From: Leptidea sinapis
Taxonomy: Eukaryota; Arthropoda; Insecta; Lepidoptera; Pieridae
NCBI RefSeq assembly: GCF_905404315.1
Contig: NC_066283.1
Span: forward strand, 5,952,001 to 6,016,000
DNA length: 64,000 bases
Direction of reading: 5' to 3'
This document shows positions 22,801 through 37,800 of this stretch, one piece after another. The notes under the pieces were generated by a model that saw only the letters and a list, made by a program, of their open reading frames with translations, had not been told where the DNA came from and did not search any database. The first letter of the stretch is position 1. Each line of letters opens with the position of its first letter. The position numbers and the translations under genes were made by a program.

Positions 22801-25800
22801 GAAGCAGGTTATGGAATTGAACCTTTTAAAAAATCACTACACATTATAAAACAAAGCCCTCCGCCGCGTCTGTCTGTTCGCGATAAACTCAAAAACTACT
22901 GCAACGATTTTCACCATGCTGTTTTCATTAATGGATAGATAGGATAGCTTGGTTCTCGAGGAACGGTTTAGTTCATAATTTGTTAAGTTATTCGATACAT
23001 TTTTGTATACATTAACGACAAGATCAAGAACAACAAGACAACTTATCAAGACAAACACGACCTCCGAACTATGGTGGGATGCCTACAAGGGCACATATCC
23101 AAAATACATACTTTTACACAGTTGGTGTATAGGACAGCCCTAAGTGTAGATAGGAAAGTATATGGTCAAAGACGCCACGGTCGTTCATAATATAATCCTG
23201 GAATATACAGGAGTGACCGACTAATAGGCAAAAACCATCGGAAATAGTATGAGGTTCCACTGAGAAGTCCGTGAACATACCGGGAGGGTTCTGGATTGAG
23301 CTTTGCTGGTTAAAAGACAAGCCAACCTATCATAAGAATGGACCCAATTAAGAAGGGAGGGATGCTCCTTTGCACAGGATGCCGGCTAGATTATAGGTAC
23401 CACAACGGCGCCTATTTCTGTACTGTGTTTCGGTCTGAAGGGCGCCGTAGCTAGTGAAATTACTGGGCAAATGAGACTTAACATCTCATGTCTCAAGGTG
23501 ACGAGCGCAGTTGTAGTGCCGTTCAGAATTTTTGGGGTTTTTCAACAATCCTGAGCGGCACTGCATTGTAATGGGCAGGGCGTATCAATTACCATCAGCT
23601 GAACGTCCTGCTCGTCTCGTCCCTTATTATCATAAAAAAAAAGTCTATCTGCGAATACAGGCACTAATACTATACCAGCTTCTTGAGCCACCATGTTCTT
23701 GAGCGCGGACTCCTTCATTATTTTATATTCCCACTTCACTCTGTCTTATGGTGTTTTTCGGTATCACTGGATGGCTTTTAATGCAATATTTCAATCTGCA
23801 TACAATCTCCATATTATTTTAATTTAGCTATTTGACGAGTATTAACCGAAAGAGTTTAATTTCTATTTTATTTAATGATAATACTTTATTTTAACGGTCA
23901 ATATAGGATCTATTTGAACTGAGAACTAAAGATTCTACCTATATAAGGTCTATTTAATCTTAGAGCTAACGATCAAAACATAAACGAATGTCAAATTTAC
24001 TATCCAAATATATTAAACACAGAAACTATGATGCAGCTAAAATACCTCAAGAAATCCTCTCCCACCACGGCAGTTTAGTTGCTAATTAATTCCAATGTGC
24101 ACAAAAGTCGGGAAAGTCGACACATTTTTATTTAAATAATAATAATAAATAAAACACACGGAACACTCGAAAGTAGTTGACACTGACAGTCGAATGACAT
24201 TTCAACATGGCGACCGTAGTTCCTATTTTTGCCACTTCACAGAGAAGTTGGTATTACTATACGTACCAATTCTGTAGCTATCGAGCAGTGTAATTAATGT
24301 TTGATGTAACTACAACACAAAACTGTATAAGTAATTGATTTTGCAAAGGTAAGTACATATTTTACAGTAAATATAAAGTTGTATTGCGTCAAATACGATG
24401 CACTTGAAATGAACAGTAAAAACGGAGCTACCCGCGAGATGTCAAGAGGCAGGTCGCGGCCATGACACAATTTTGATTAAACTCACGCTTTCAAAGTCAA
24501 AGTCAAATAACACACATGATTTGAGCTCCAAATTCATAGATAATAATCTTTCATGGTTCTATATTGTGTATGATTGAGGAATTAGAAGAAATAATTTATG
24601 CACCGGAAAATTAACAATTGTCTCGACTTTACAGATTGTATGGTCACAGAAGAGTATAGTATAACATGCCTACTATTTACGTTAATGGCAGGTGTTTCAT
24701 TGCTCCGTTCTTTCCGAATAAATATAACAAGATTTACGAATCATGCGTCACGCGGACGTTTGGCTTAGTTGGTAAGAGCTCTGTAGCGTATCTCAATAGG
24801 CGAGGGGTTCAAATTGAAACTAAATGACTCTTCATACCGTTCTTATGACGTCCTCTGCAAAGAAGCCTCCGGAAATACAAAACACTTAGGTACCTTTAGG
24901 TTATGAGCGTACCAACCTTTAATGATGTTGTGTACCAACTTTAAAAAAAATATTTAAACATTTGCAGAGCACGTTTTCAGGGGCATCTCAAGTGTCATGA
25001 AACGTCGGGTTAAATAAAATACTTATACATAGTAAATAGTAGTTAAAAAAAACTAAAAAACACGCTTTTCTAACTGCCAAACTAAAAATTTAACTTAATG
25101 TTGTAATTTTAAATCAACATCAATTCCTGCCATATAGACGATTGATTAAAATTATATAAATTGACAAAAATCAATCAATTTAATGTATTGTCATGGGTTC
25201 TCGATAAATCTACGAAGTTTGAACGAAATCTGGCCGTTTAAAGTGGGTCAATATCATACCTAAATGAGTCGGTAACAAACAAACACACATACAGGTGAAT
25301 CTAATGAAAAGCGTGTAAAAATGTAACTGATCGGCAAAAACCTAAAACCAAACCAAATTAGAACTACATGCGTTTTAATTCTTTAAAAAGTATTTAATTG
25401 AAACGTGTTTCATTTACACTCGCGTTACACTTAATCACAGAAAATAAAATATGTTTAAAGTATCAGTAAAGTTTTTTAGTTTCTAAGTTTATTATTACAA
25501 ATTATATAGAATAGATAAAATAAAATGGTTCGGTTATAAGATCGTATTCTTGCGAAATATATAAAAAAGATTGCAGGCACCAGCGAATATCGACAGGTCG
25601 TCCATTTTGTCGAGTCTCAAATAAGTAGCCATTTGTCAAGATGGGTAGAGACATCAATAGTAAGACCACTTGAAATAGTTCCCCGTAATGGAATAGTTTA
25701 TTCTACTGGTCTTCATTGAAGAGTCTATGAGGACCAATAGATACTTGAATAGTATACATAAATATATTTGGAAAAAAGAGTTCCTTAAGAATTCACTTTT

Positions 25801-28800
25801 TTTTGACTAACTCGCGTAAGGCGTTGAGTGTTTGACTTTTGAGTATTTCTGTTGCATCACTTTACATAATATATTGTGATTGAAATTATTTGCAAGACGA
25901 TGAAGCTGTAAATGTTATTTATTATTATTTTTTATGGAAAAAAGGAACAAACGAGCGTATGGGTCACCTGGTGTTAAGTGATCACCGCCGCTCACATTCT
26001 CTTGCAACACCAGAGGAATTACATGAGCGTTGCCGGCCTTTAAGGAAGGTGTATGCTTTTTTTGAAGGTACCAGTGTCGGATCGTCCCGGAAACAACGCG
26101 CAAGGAATCTCATTCCACAGCTTTCTACAAAGTGTACTTGGTTAAAGAATTAAAAGTAGTACGAGGAAGAAAGCTCCTTGAAAACCGCACTGTGGAGGAC
26201 CACCACACATCCAGATGGTGGGGATGATATCTTATTTGTGGTGTGGTAAGGGCACAGACTAGTTTCGGCCAGTAGTATCGCTAACCTACTACACTCACCC
26301 TGATGAAGGACCTCCGAATGGTCCGAAACTAATAGCACCTATTCCGATAAAACGTGAGTAAAGCCGTGTTAGTAAATCACGTTTAAATGTTTTATCAGTG
26401 GAAGGCTCCTTTGCAAAGGATGCCCGCTAGATTATGGATACCGCAACGGCGCCTATTTCTGCCGTGAAGCAGTAATGTGTAAACATTACTGTGTTTCGGT
26501 CTGAAGGGCGCCGTAGCTATTGAAATTACTGTGCAAATGAGACATAAAATCTTAATGTCTCAAGGTGACGAGCATAATTTTATTGCCGCTCAGAATTTTT
26601 GATCTTTTCAAGAATTCAGAGCGGCACTGCATTGTAATGCAGGGTGTATTAAATGCAAAAAAATGTCTCACGAAAGTTTTAATAATTGAACTGTAAATAT
26701 TATTGATTTAAATGAGTGGCTATGAGTTTCTTGCCACTTCCTCTCATTTAAGCTCAAAGTTTTCCGAAGTGGTGGTAAATGTGAAAAGAAAACTTTTGAA
26801 ATCCACAAGTGTCATCTCCTTGACCTACATGAATAAAGTGATTTTGATTTGATTTGAATTGACTGATTTTCAGCTCTTGGTTTGGAAGTTTTATGTGTAA
26901 TAAAATCAATTGATTCCATAAAATGATGCGTTACGTTACTTCTCAGTTGTCACTGAGATTATTATGTATGTGTGCATACATTGAAATAAAAAATGGCCTC
27001 CATGTAAAATTATCATAGTAACATAGTCGCCGAAAACAAATTTCGGTCAATCAGTTGTCAAAACCAATATGGATGCCTAATTAATTATCTTTGCAACATT
27101 ATAGAAATAGTTTGCAAAGTTCTCGGGGTGGCAGAAAATGAATTGGATGAATTCGGGATAATTTTTTTAATCCAACATCATCCAACATGGCCGCCACGCA
27201 AAATTATCGTTGCTACAATATGGTAATTACTATTACAAAGTAACCGACACAGACCAGATGGTTGCGAAACTGAAGTGGCGGTGGGCAGGGCACATAGCTC
27301 GGCGGATAATCCATTGAGGTTTTTTTATATATTTTTTTGAATATAAGCACTGCCCATTACGATGTAGTGCCCAGTAATTTCACTAGCTACAGCGACCTTC
27401 AGACCGAAACACAATAATGTTTACACCCTACTGCTTCACGGCAGAAATGGCCCTGTTGTAGTACCCATAATCTAGCCGGCATCGGGTGCAATTAGTGTAA
27501 AAGTAAGAATCGTCATTTATAACATTATAAACTAATGACTATATATATATATAATACCTAGACTATAAAAAATTGTAGTCCAACGACTACCACAAATAAA
27601 ATAAACTTTTAGCACGCCAGTTCCACAACAACATTACATCCATTAAAACTTCACTTCAAATCTACAGCAATTATTGTGTTAATATTAATACGAACGAGAA
27701 CTCCCAAAGCCAGTATTAATCATTATGTATTCCCCCAACGATTCTCAACAGCAACCAGCCACCCCTTCCCCCACTGTAATCACAGTCCATTAGCGCTTTC
27801 AATTTCCCAAAACAAACTCCCGTTGAGAATTCCCCAAACGTCTTGGCACAGTACAATGATCTAGACAGTTGGTTAGGTGGGAAACTATTTTTTTAAAGAT
27901 TGAAGTGATAATCATTGAAATCGGTACGTTGAGTGAGCACCGATGAAAGGAGACGCATTTTCATTTTGAGTTATTTTCACTGCATTACAGTATTATTACA
28001 TTATTATAGCTGGTTACTTTTAAATAGTTAATATTTTTATGCATATTTTTTTTTGTTTCACTCAAAAACAATAAATAATGTAAATTGTAAACTGATCTGT
28101 GATCACATAATATTATTACTTCAATGTTTCGAACTCAGATTGACATTTGACAAGAGTTGTCAACTTGTCTGTCAGAACTTTAGAAACTTCAGAAATTGAC
28201 AAGTTAATACATTTTCTTGTTTACTCAGTCTACGCATTAGTAACTATATAATTATCTTTAAGGCGACATCACCAAATGGCCCAACGGAAGACCAGCGCTG
28301 GTTTTCAAACCAGCAAATATGCTGAGTTGGGACCACTTTGTGACGCATAGAAAATAATATTTCTCAATTTTGTTTTATGTTTTATTGTACTATATCGCCA
28401 TGAATAAACTTTTTTTCTTTCTTTCTTCTTCTTTCTCATTTACACTTAGATTCCTTTGAGCTCGTAGCTATGTTTCATCTATTAGTTGATAGTTCTACTA
28501 CTACATAATATTATGTCTACTACTCGGCTTAGTAAAGTAAGGCTTTTTTGAGGCGATGTATAATGCTTTTACAACAAGATCCCAGAAAATGTTCAAAATC
28601 AAATGTATTACGAAATTTAAATGAATTTGTTCGAAGCAAATCCTTCGAACAGCATTATATTACAAATATTGCTTAGTAGATAATATTAATTACTTATAAC
28701 CATGTGTTGCCTTTAGTAAGCCAATATGCGAGTAACCATTTATCGGTCCGGTCCTAGTTACCATTAACCATTTGTCTATAACCATTACAGGACTGGTCAG

Positions 28801-31800
28801 AGTAACCATTTTAACCAATAATTAATAGTAGAGATCCGCGTACTCACCAGTAGAACTATTAATTATAGTTGTTTAGCAAGTATCATAGATAAGTTTAGTA
28901 CCTTAAGTAAATAAATACTTTTACCGTAAAACCAATATATATACCTACCCCTAAGTGTACCCCTTTTCAGAATTATTAAAAGACGTTGTGTAATACCTAC
29001 AATAACATAAATGACTCAGATTGGGAATGGAGCGACTGTCGGCAGGATATTTATATTATAAGTTTGACTGTGCTAGAATCTCTGAGGCATTCATTTCCGG
29101 ATGTTGACTTTCAACAAGTGATTTGATATCCTATTTTTAACGAAATCTATTGTGCCCCCTGCTTGTGCTAGCGCGCTTACCCTCAACTTCCTATACCTAA
29201 GAATGAGATTTTTAAATGAAGGCTATTTGCTAAGGAACGTGTGCCGTTAATATCCGTTTTTCAAATTCAAATTATTTTTATTCAAAATAGGATTCAAAAT
29301 CACTGATTGAACGTCAAAAATACGACCCATTCATAATAGACAGACCTGAGAAAAACGGGCGCAAGAAACTCGGCGGGCTTTTTTTTTAAAATATGGATTA
29401 CAATGTTATATCGTAAAAACATTTATAATTAAAGAGCCTGAGGGTGTTCGCTTCATTCCCAGTCTGTGGTATCATTAAGAAAATCGTTTATGCCATAGTA
29501 AACTTTCTCACACAAACGTTTTTTTAAATTCTTTTAAATTTCGTAACACATTTGTTTTGTACATTTTCGGGGATAATATTGTAGAAGCATATCAATCGCC
29601 CAATAAAAGAGTTACTCGACTTAACTCGTGTAGTAGGCATAACACGTTTATGTTGGTGTTAACATTATGATTGTCACAGTTTCTAGCAAATTCCTCAATG
29701 TGCTTTTGAACATAATATAGAACATTATCAAAAATATATTGAGAAGGAACAGTCAAAATGTTTATTTCTTTAAATTTTTCTCTTCATGATTCTTTAGGAC
29801 CTAAGTCATAAAAAGCGCGAATAGCCAGCCCCCTTCTGCAGCACAAAGGTGGTATTAATAGCCCCAAGTGCCGCAATTTAAGATTACATCCTCAATACCT
29901 ATTACTTTTAAGCGGCATTGGATCCTCAGAGGGTTTAGGCAGGGCACATCCTCTGCCTTCAGTAAAAGTACTTTAAGAGACCCCAACCTGATCCTAGTAA
30001 TGGCCTCGCATTCCAGTAGTTTATGTTTGGGGTCTTCAGTTGCTTCACAGCAGAATCTGCTAAGATAACATACCCCTATTACCCCTGTAATACTACCCAG
30101 TGAGCCAGCATCATAATTATCCAAAAAAGTGTACAATAGATGTTGGCAAAATGTACGTTATTGGTTTTCGTTAATTACTTTACTGATATATCTTTTATCG
30201 ATAGTAATCGTCATTGGTATTTTATGAATGCAGAGCCCTTGCTGTATTTGTACGTCTTAAACACATACATTTTTGCATTCGCTATCTGAAGTATTGGACC
30301 ACGCTTCCTCAATAGGAAAACAGGGGGTTTCTTCAATGGCTTTGTGAAATTTTAATACATAACTGCTGCACGGCAGAAGGAGGCACGAGGAAGCAGCTGA
30401 ATACTTTACCAGAAATTGAGATAAAAATATTATACGACAACGACTCATACTGACTCTCTAGAACATTGCGACCCTTTTTTCTGTTGTGTACCTACTTACA
30501 TACAGTTGGTTCTACTGATAATTTTCACTACTTAATTATTTACTCTACCGTGTCCGTCTGACTGTCTGTTAGCGATAAATTAAAAAACTGCAGCACCGAT
30601 TTTCCTGCTGACTTCACTAATAAGTAGCATCTTTCTCGAGGATGGTTTTAGTATATAATTTGTTAAGTTTTTGTATATATGATCGATAACATATCGTGTT
30701 ACCAGAAATAAAAATATTATCACGACTCATTTTCAGCTCGGCAATCAACAGCTGACGTCAGTTTCTACCATCAAAGATCTGGGTATTCATTTAGACCGCA
30801 CACTAACCCTCGGCACCCATATAGACCATATTCTAAATAGCTCTCTTCGCATGCTAGGCTTTATTACACGTGTGTCCAAGCAATTTAAGGACAAGTGTAC
30901 TTACACATATCTTTATAAGTCCCTCGTGCGACCCCAACTAGAATATGCAAGCCCAATATGGAATCCTTTTTACTCGATCCACGAAAAAAGAGTCGAGACT
31001 GTTCAAAAAAAGTTCTTACGCACGTTAAATTATCGTGTAAAAGGAAATGGAGCCCACTATAATGATTTGTTGCTTGGATACAACTTTCTTCAGCTATGTC
31101 AGCGCCGCACTATAACAGACTGTGTAACTTTAAAGAAAATATGTACTGGTGAGCTGACATCTTCTGAGCTCCTCAGTCTCGTAGGCTTTCACGTCCCAGC
31201 CAGGTCTCTCCGCACATGCATTACTTTTGAGCTATCGTCCCCAAGAACAAACATTGGGTTTCGCGCGCCATTACACAGAATGTGTACATCTTACAACAAT
31301 AGTTTTCTCGACATCGACATATTTTCGTGCTCCCCTGCTGTGTTCAGACATAGTTTAGAATTAAAATTAAAATCGTTCTTATCGTTGCCCCAAGTTTAGT
31401 TTTAATTAATTTCATTTGTCTACATCTTTTAAATTAGTTACTTCTGTGAATGTTTGCGTTTTGTGACTGTATACCTTTGATTTTTCTTTTTGTTATTATT
31501 GTATTTGTGAAACATGTGTTAGGACGCATCTACATTTATATTTTGTATCTCATTTCTATATTGTTCAGTTCTTGTGATGTGTTTGTTATGTTTCCTTGTA
31601 ATAATAAATAAATAAATAGATATTTGTTGGAGGTGCATATTTCCGATGGCTTCATACTACATTATTCCCTAATACTTAGGTAACGCTGAAAATGTTTAGA
31701 ACATCAAAAACGGCTTAATGTAGAAAGTTGCCAATACTTTTAATGTTTTTCGAAGTAGCTAATTTCCGTTCCTATCTACACATCGTCGCATTCGATGGAA

Positions 31801-34800
31801 CCACTGAGAAAAGCAGTGGGCCCATTCTTCCTCAGGGGTGTCTTCTATGACATTTTCATTCGCTTTCACCGCATCTTCAGGGCTCGTAAAGCGAATACCT
31901 CGAATTTTATCTTTAGTTCTTGGGAATAAATAAAAGTCGCAGGGTGCCAGGTCAGGACTGAATGGCGGATGACTCATTATCTCGACACCTGCCTTAGTCA
32001 AATATTCAACAATCCGTTTTGTGGAGTGCGCTGAAGCACTGTCGTGGTGAAGGAGGATCCTGCTTTGAGGGCACTGCTGTCGAATTTTCGATTGACATAC
32101 CAGTCTGCAGTAAGCGTCCTTCCATCTTCTAGCCTAGGCTTCCCCGTATCTGCTGATAGGTCACTCTCTTATCTTCCTCTATCATGCGTCGGACAGCACA
32201 ACGAAACTCATAATGAATCATTGACCGAAAATATTCTCGCATTAGGTTCATTTTCACAAAAACAAATGACAAATGAATGCAATAATTCAATACTACATTA
32301 TGTTACCAAAGAGTTCTAACATTGAAATTCAAAAAAAGTTTTCATTAGCAATGTTTCTAACTGGCCAGTTCTAAACACTTTCAGTGTTACCCACGTACTA
32401 ACATAATTATTTTTTCTATTGACAGAACAGTCGGTTGTCGGGTCAGCTAGTAAAATATAATATTAAGTCGTTCATATATTTCGTCGGTGGCCAGTTTAAA
32501 CCGGTTTCACGAATATAAATGTGTTTTATCACTTTCATTGTTTCGCTGTAAAGTTATTCTGTGACTTCCGCTCGTAAGAAATAAATTACGAGCGTAGTTC
32601 CTCTTCGCGATTTATTGGTCTGAGTTAAGCGAATTGTTTTTTGTTTTAAACCTTCTGGAAAATTTATTATCGATATAATTTTTAACGCTACAAATAAGAA
32701 TATCATCTATACCATCTGAATGTGTGGCGGTCCTCGACAGTGCGGTTTTCAAGGAATTTTCTTCCACGTACTACAAAGCTGTGGAATGAGCTTCTTGTTT
32801 CCGGGGCGATACGACATGGGTACCTACAAAAAAGCGTGTACACCTTTCTGAAAGACCGGCAACGCTCCTGTGATTCCTCATAACCAAAAACGAAACTAAA
32901 ATTGAAATTTTGTTGACATTCTATAACATTTTCCAGAAGAAGTGACTCAGCAACACTGGTGGAGGAGACAAGAGTGTTTGTGATAGAAACTGGAATCTGA
33001 GAAAAAAAAAATCTCAAAAGCAGTAGCAACTTCCCGCTGAGATTGAATTATTGTATTGTTTATTGATAGATTATATTCAATTTTGCGATCTTTCAATCTT
33101 CCAGATTCCCAGTTAATAACATTCCAAGTCATCTTTATTTTATTATAGATATGCATAGACTTTGCATTAAAACAAACACTTTTAAATAATTTAGAGTATT
33201 TTTTAACATACTCGAGAAAAGATGCATCATGATTATACAATGATCTCTCACCATATAGTTCATATAGCCTTTGTCTGCTCCTATGAATGCCAGCTGTTGC
33301 CCAATCATTAAATGACAGGAGACCACCTGATTTGACTGTCTTAGAAGTAAATATAGAAGCAAACTCTGTTTTAATTATTTTAAATAACATATCATACATT
33401 TCATTGGGATTAATATTATATTTGAATAAATCCAAATTTGAGAGTTTAAGTCACACATTGCCTCTATATTTCTCGATTCGCCTATTATTCACAGGAACAA
33501 ACGTAAACTTTTTAATTTTAGTACATTTATTGAGCTCAATATTAAAAGAGGCTAACTGACCAAAGTGGTCTGAACTCAGTTTTTTAATTATTGCCAGAGA
33601 AATGGGTTTATAATTGGTAAATATGTTATCAATACAGCTTTTGGAGGTGCCAGTTACTCTAGTAGGCTCTAAGAAAATAACGGTTAACGGTTAATAATTT
33701 TAATAAAACCTCCTCCAATACACTTTCAAATAATTCATATACTGCATCTGGGGGTCTGTATATACTAACAACAATGGTGCGCTCGAGCTCTGCACAGGCT
33801 ATTTCAATTGTACGTTGAACAGAGAGGCCCACAATATAGTCTCGTTCTTTGAAGTTAAATAATTTACTTACAAGAATAAGAGAGCCGCCACGTGTAGCTT
33901 TTTCTCTGCTAATCGCACTTGCCACCTGACCATGACCACTGAAGTTAAAGATGAGCTCATATTTTCTGAGCCAGTGCTCTGTTATATTATCTTTTTGATT
34001 CATAAATAACTCCAGTTCAAGTTCTTTACCTAATAAACCTTGCATGTTTTGGTGCATCAGGTTTGCAATTTTACAATTATTACTTATTCTAGTTCCTGTT
34101 ATATTATATTGTGTTTTTACACTGTTAGAGGAGTCCCCTATTGTATTATTGTTTATTTTTTTTGGAAAATATTCCAAATCTTTGCTTAAATTAGTACACT
34201 GCTCAATAGAAGTGGTTATTAAGTGGTAGCTCTTCGTCCATTATTAGGATAGGCAAAGAGTTCAAGCCCGTACAGCCATATTCGTTATTTAATAATTAAT
34301 TTTCAAAGCCATCATTGCAAGATTTTTACAATATTGTTCTTTCTACAAACGTAGAATAGCACGAGGAATAAATAACTTTAAGGATTATTGCTTTGTTACG
34401 CCAAAGAAGTATAACTTCTTGCGTGCATACATTAGTACACACACACTTTAATATTTGAACATTTGACTCAAATAATGATGTTATACCCTTTTTTATTCAC
34501 GCAGTACATTACAAAAATTCTATGAATTCGACACAGTTCACAGTTCCACAGTTCATGTACGAAATAGGTGCCTACATAGAATAGAGCATAATGCAAATGT
34601 TAGCTTAGTCTAATGAGGACACGACAGTCGAGACCTAATGAAGTTTCATTACTGCATACATAAGTGGGTCACCTGATTACAACCAAACAATTCTCTGTGC
34701 AGTATCACTAATTATTTTTTACATTGGACGACGAAAAATTACGGCGACAAGACTAAAGGGTTGTTAGTTTGACGTCACATCGTCGCTTTGTTACGGTGCG

Positions 34801-37800
34801 CAAAACAAGCATCACTAGGATATTATTATTAATTAATAAACAACGATTATTTTTTTCAGTACGATACACTGATATCTATATCTTCTATATATATATAAAA
34901 ATGAATTGCTGTTCGTTAGTCTCGCTAAAACTCGAGAACGGCTGGACCGATTTGGCTAATTTTGGTCTTGAATTATTTGTGGAAGAGCAGGGAAGGTTTA
35001 AAAGGTGAATAAATAGAAAAATGCTCCTAAATTAAACAAAAACAACAATTTTGTTTTTCCTTTGATGTGTCCATACATAATTTCTATGAGAGAATTTATT
35101 GACGCACGGTTTGACAGTTGTGCTGTGAAACAATTTCATTACGACAGCAGGGTGCATATTTTATGAAGTAATTTTTGATGTTATGATATATTATTGACAA
35201 ATTCATATAAAAACATTATTTTATTTAATATATACAGAACAACGTCTATCGGGTCAGCTAATATATAAAAAGGAATTGCTGTTCGTTACTCTCGCTATAA
35301 CTCGAGAGCGGCTGGACCGATTTGGCTAATTTTGGTCTTGAATTATTTATGGAAGTCCAGGGAAGGTTTAAAAGGTGAATAAATATGAAAGTGTTTGGAA
35401 TTAAATAAAAACAACAATTTTGTTTTTCCTTTGATGTGTCCCCCGTCGTCCGATATTTGTTTTGTATGGACATATTTTCTATGAGAGAATTTATTGACGC
35501 ACGGTTTGACAGCTCTGTTGTAAAACAGGGAGCATATTTTACGAAATAATTCTTGATGTTATGATATGTATTATTGACAAATTCATATAAACATTATTTT
35601 ATTTATTATATACAGAACGGGTCAACTAGTAAAGAATAAATGCAGTTGATATGAGAGCGTTGAGAAGTATGATAGGAGTTAAACTGAGTGACAGGATAAG
35701 AAATAGTGAGATAAGGAAACGTTGTGGTCTGATAGAAGATGTTGTGACAAAAATTGAGAAAGGTATGCTGAGATGGTTTGGACATGTCGAGAGAATGAAT
35801 GAAGAACGATTGACGAAAAAAAAAAAAATACCGACGAATTGAGCAAACCTCCTCTTTATTTGAAGTTGTTTAAAAAGTGTATAAGGCCAGTGTAAATGAA
35901 AGTGTTGGAAGGGGTAAACTTACGTGGACGTTTCGAGACCAAATCAAGACGTCTTGAAAAAAGGCCAGATCAAGAGTACGCTAAGCCGAAGAGCATGTAT
36001 GAAGGGAATAATGAAATTGGACGTAGTGGAAAGAAGTTTTTTTTTCTTTATGAAAATAAGGGACGAGACGAGCAGGACGTTCAGCTGATGGTATTTGATA
36101 CGCCCTACCCATTACAATGCGGTGCAGCTCAGGATTCTTGAAAAACCCAACAATTCTGAGCAACACCACAACTACGCTCGTCACCCTGAGACATAAGATG
36201 TTAAGTCTCATTTGCCCAGTAATTTCACTAGCTACGGCGCCCTCCAGACCGAAACACAGTAATGTTTACACATTATTGCTTCACGGCAGAAATAGGCGCC
36301 GTGAAGTGGTCTCTGCCTACCCCTACGGGAAAGAGGCGTGATTATATGTATGTATATATGTACATTAATGTATAGGTGTTGTGTTGTGATAATGATTATT
36401 AATATTATAATAATGGTTGATCAATTAAAATATCTGGGTTTAGTAAAAAAAAGTAAGTATTTATTTTTCTGACAGTACTTCTTGTTATAGCGACACAAAG
36501 AAAGAGAAACTACAGAATTATCAACAACAAATGTCAAACTATAACAAGTTAACAATGAAAACTTCAAAAACAAAGATAGCACGAAAATATCACGACATGT
36601 TCCTCACGGTAATGAAACTGCGAACCGTACTGACTCAACAGGACGAGAGCGAGGGGGTGAAAGGGAAACGGGAGGGGGCTTCACGTTCCATCGAGGTCTA
36701 GAGATAAAGTGGCCGTGTATTATTCACTTACTATATTTAGAGTAAAAACATTAAACAGTAACATAGACATAAACTTGGTTAAAGCTAACTGGTCAAATAC
36801 ATTCAACTGAAACCTAATAAACCATAAAAGTTTTAATAAACTGTAATATTTTTTTAAATCACTTACTTCAGGAAATCGAAAGAAGGGGTCGAACTCGATG
36901 CTCGAGTTTATTTTTTTTTAAACAATATGTTATGTTTTTAAAGTGATAACCCTCACTTATAGGATTAATACACAAATAAAATTTTAAAAACAAAATTTTA
37001 TGAACGATGCGGGATTCGAACCCACGACCCCCGGCGTTCCGTGCCGGTGCTCTGACCAACTGAGCTAACCGTTCGAGTAGCGCCTCGTTATAAAATTCTG
37101 TTTGCTTTGTTCAACTCTTGTTTTCAACTTATTTTTTTTTATTAGATGATACACACCACCGCCCATGTACATCAGCAATAACAGAGTTTGGAGTATGCTC
37201 CAGATTTGACGTTCCTAAGGCCACAAACTCTCCAATAATTCTAGTGGTGCTGCAAGATAGTGGTCGGTGGTGATCACTTCGTATCACGTGATCTTAAGAG
37301 AAATTCACGATGCCACATCTCTATCTTTTGTTTTCTATATGAAAATAAGGGACGAGACGAGTAGGACGTTCAGCTGATGGAAATTGAGACGCCCTACCCA
37401 TTACAATGCAGTGCCGCTCAGGATTCTTGAAAAACCCAAAAATTCTGAGCAACACCACAATTGCGCTCGTCACACTGAGACATAAGATGTTAAGTCTCAT
37501 TTGCCCAGTAATTTCACTAGCTACGGCGCCCTCCAGACCGAAACACAGTAATGTTTACACATTTCTGCTTCACGGCAGAAATAGGCGCCGTTGTGGTACC
37601 CATAATCTAGCCGGCTTCCTGGGCAAAGGAGCCTCCCACTGGTAATTCTCTGCACACAGCAATCACGTGCGTATCTGCATTGGATTCATAACACATTGTT
37701 AAATTAGATTCCTGAACTACTCCCCACCCACCACCGACACAATACAGTAATAGTATTTTAACTTCATACTAGAACACCCGAATCGACGCACGCACACATA

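Larger units (their letters stand above)
25798..26870 (+). repeat. tgatt-tail retroposon split by LINE-A and SINE-X
   Basis: The left part (gactaactcgcgtaagg to gaagctgtaaatgttatt, about 25915) and right part (gaactgtaaatattattg from about 26688, tail gattttgatttgattt) flank a LINE-A fragment and a SINE-X. The half-repeated ctgtaaat.ttatt at both breaks could be the insertion duplication. Confidence 0.6.

Noticed and set aside
27676..27864. 62-codon plus-strand ORF
   Set aside because: No signal peptide, domain or splice context; Pro/Ser-rich by chance.
30851..31399. Host gene of 182 codons
   Set aside because: Motifs are those of a LINE reverse-transcriptase C-terminus and the frame extends upstream without a start.
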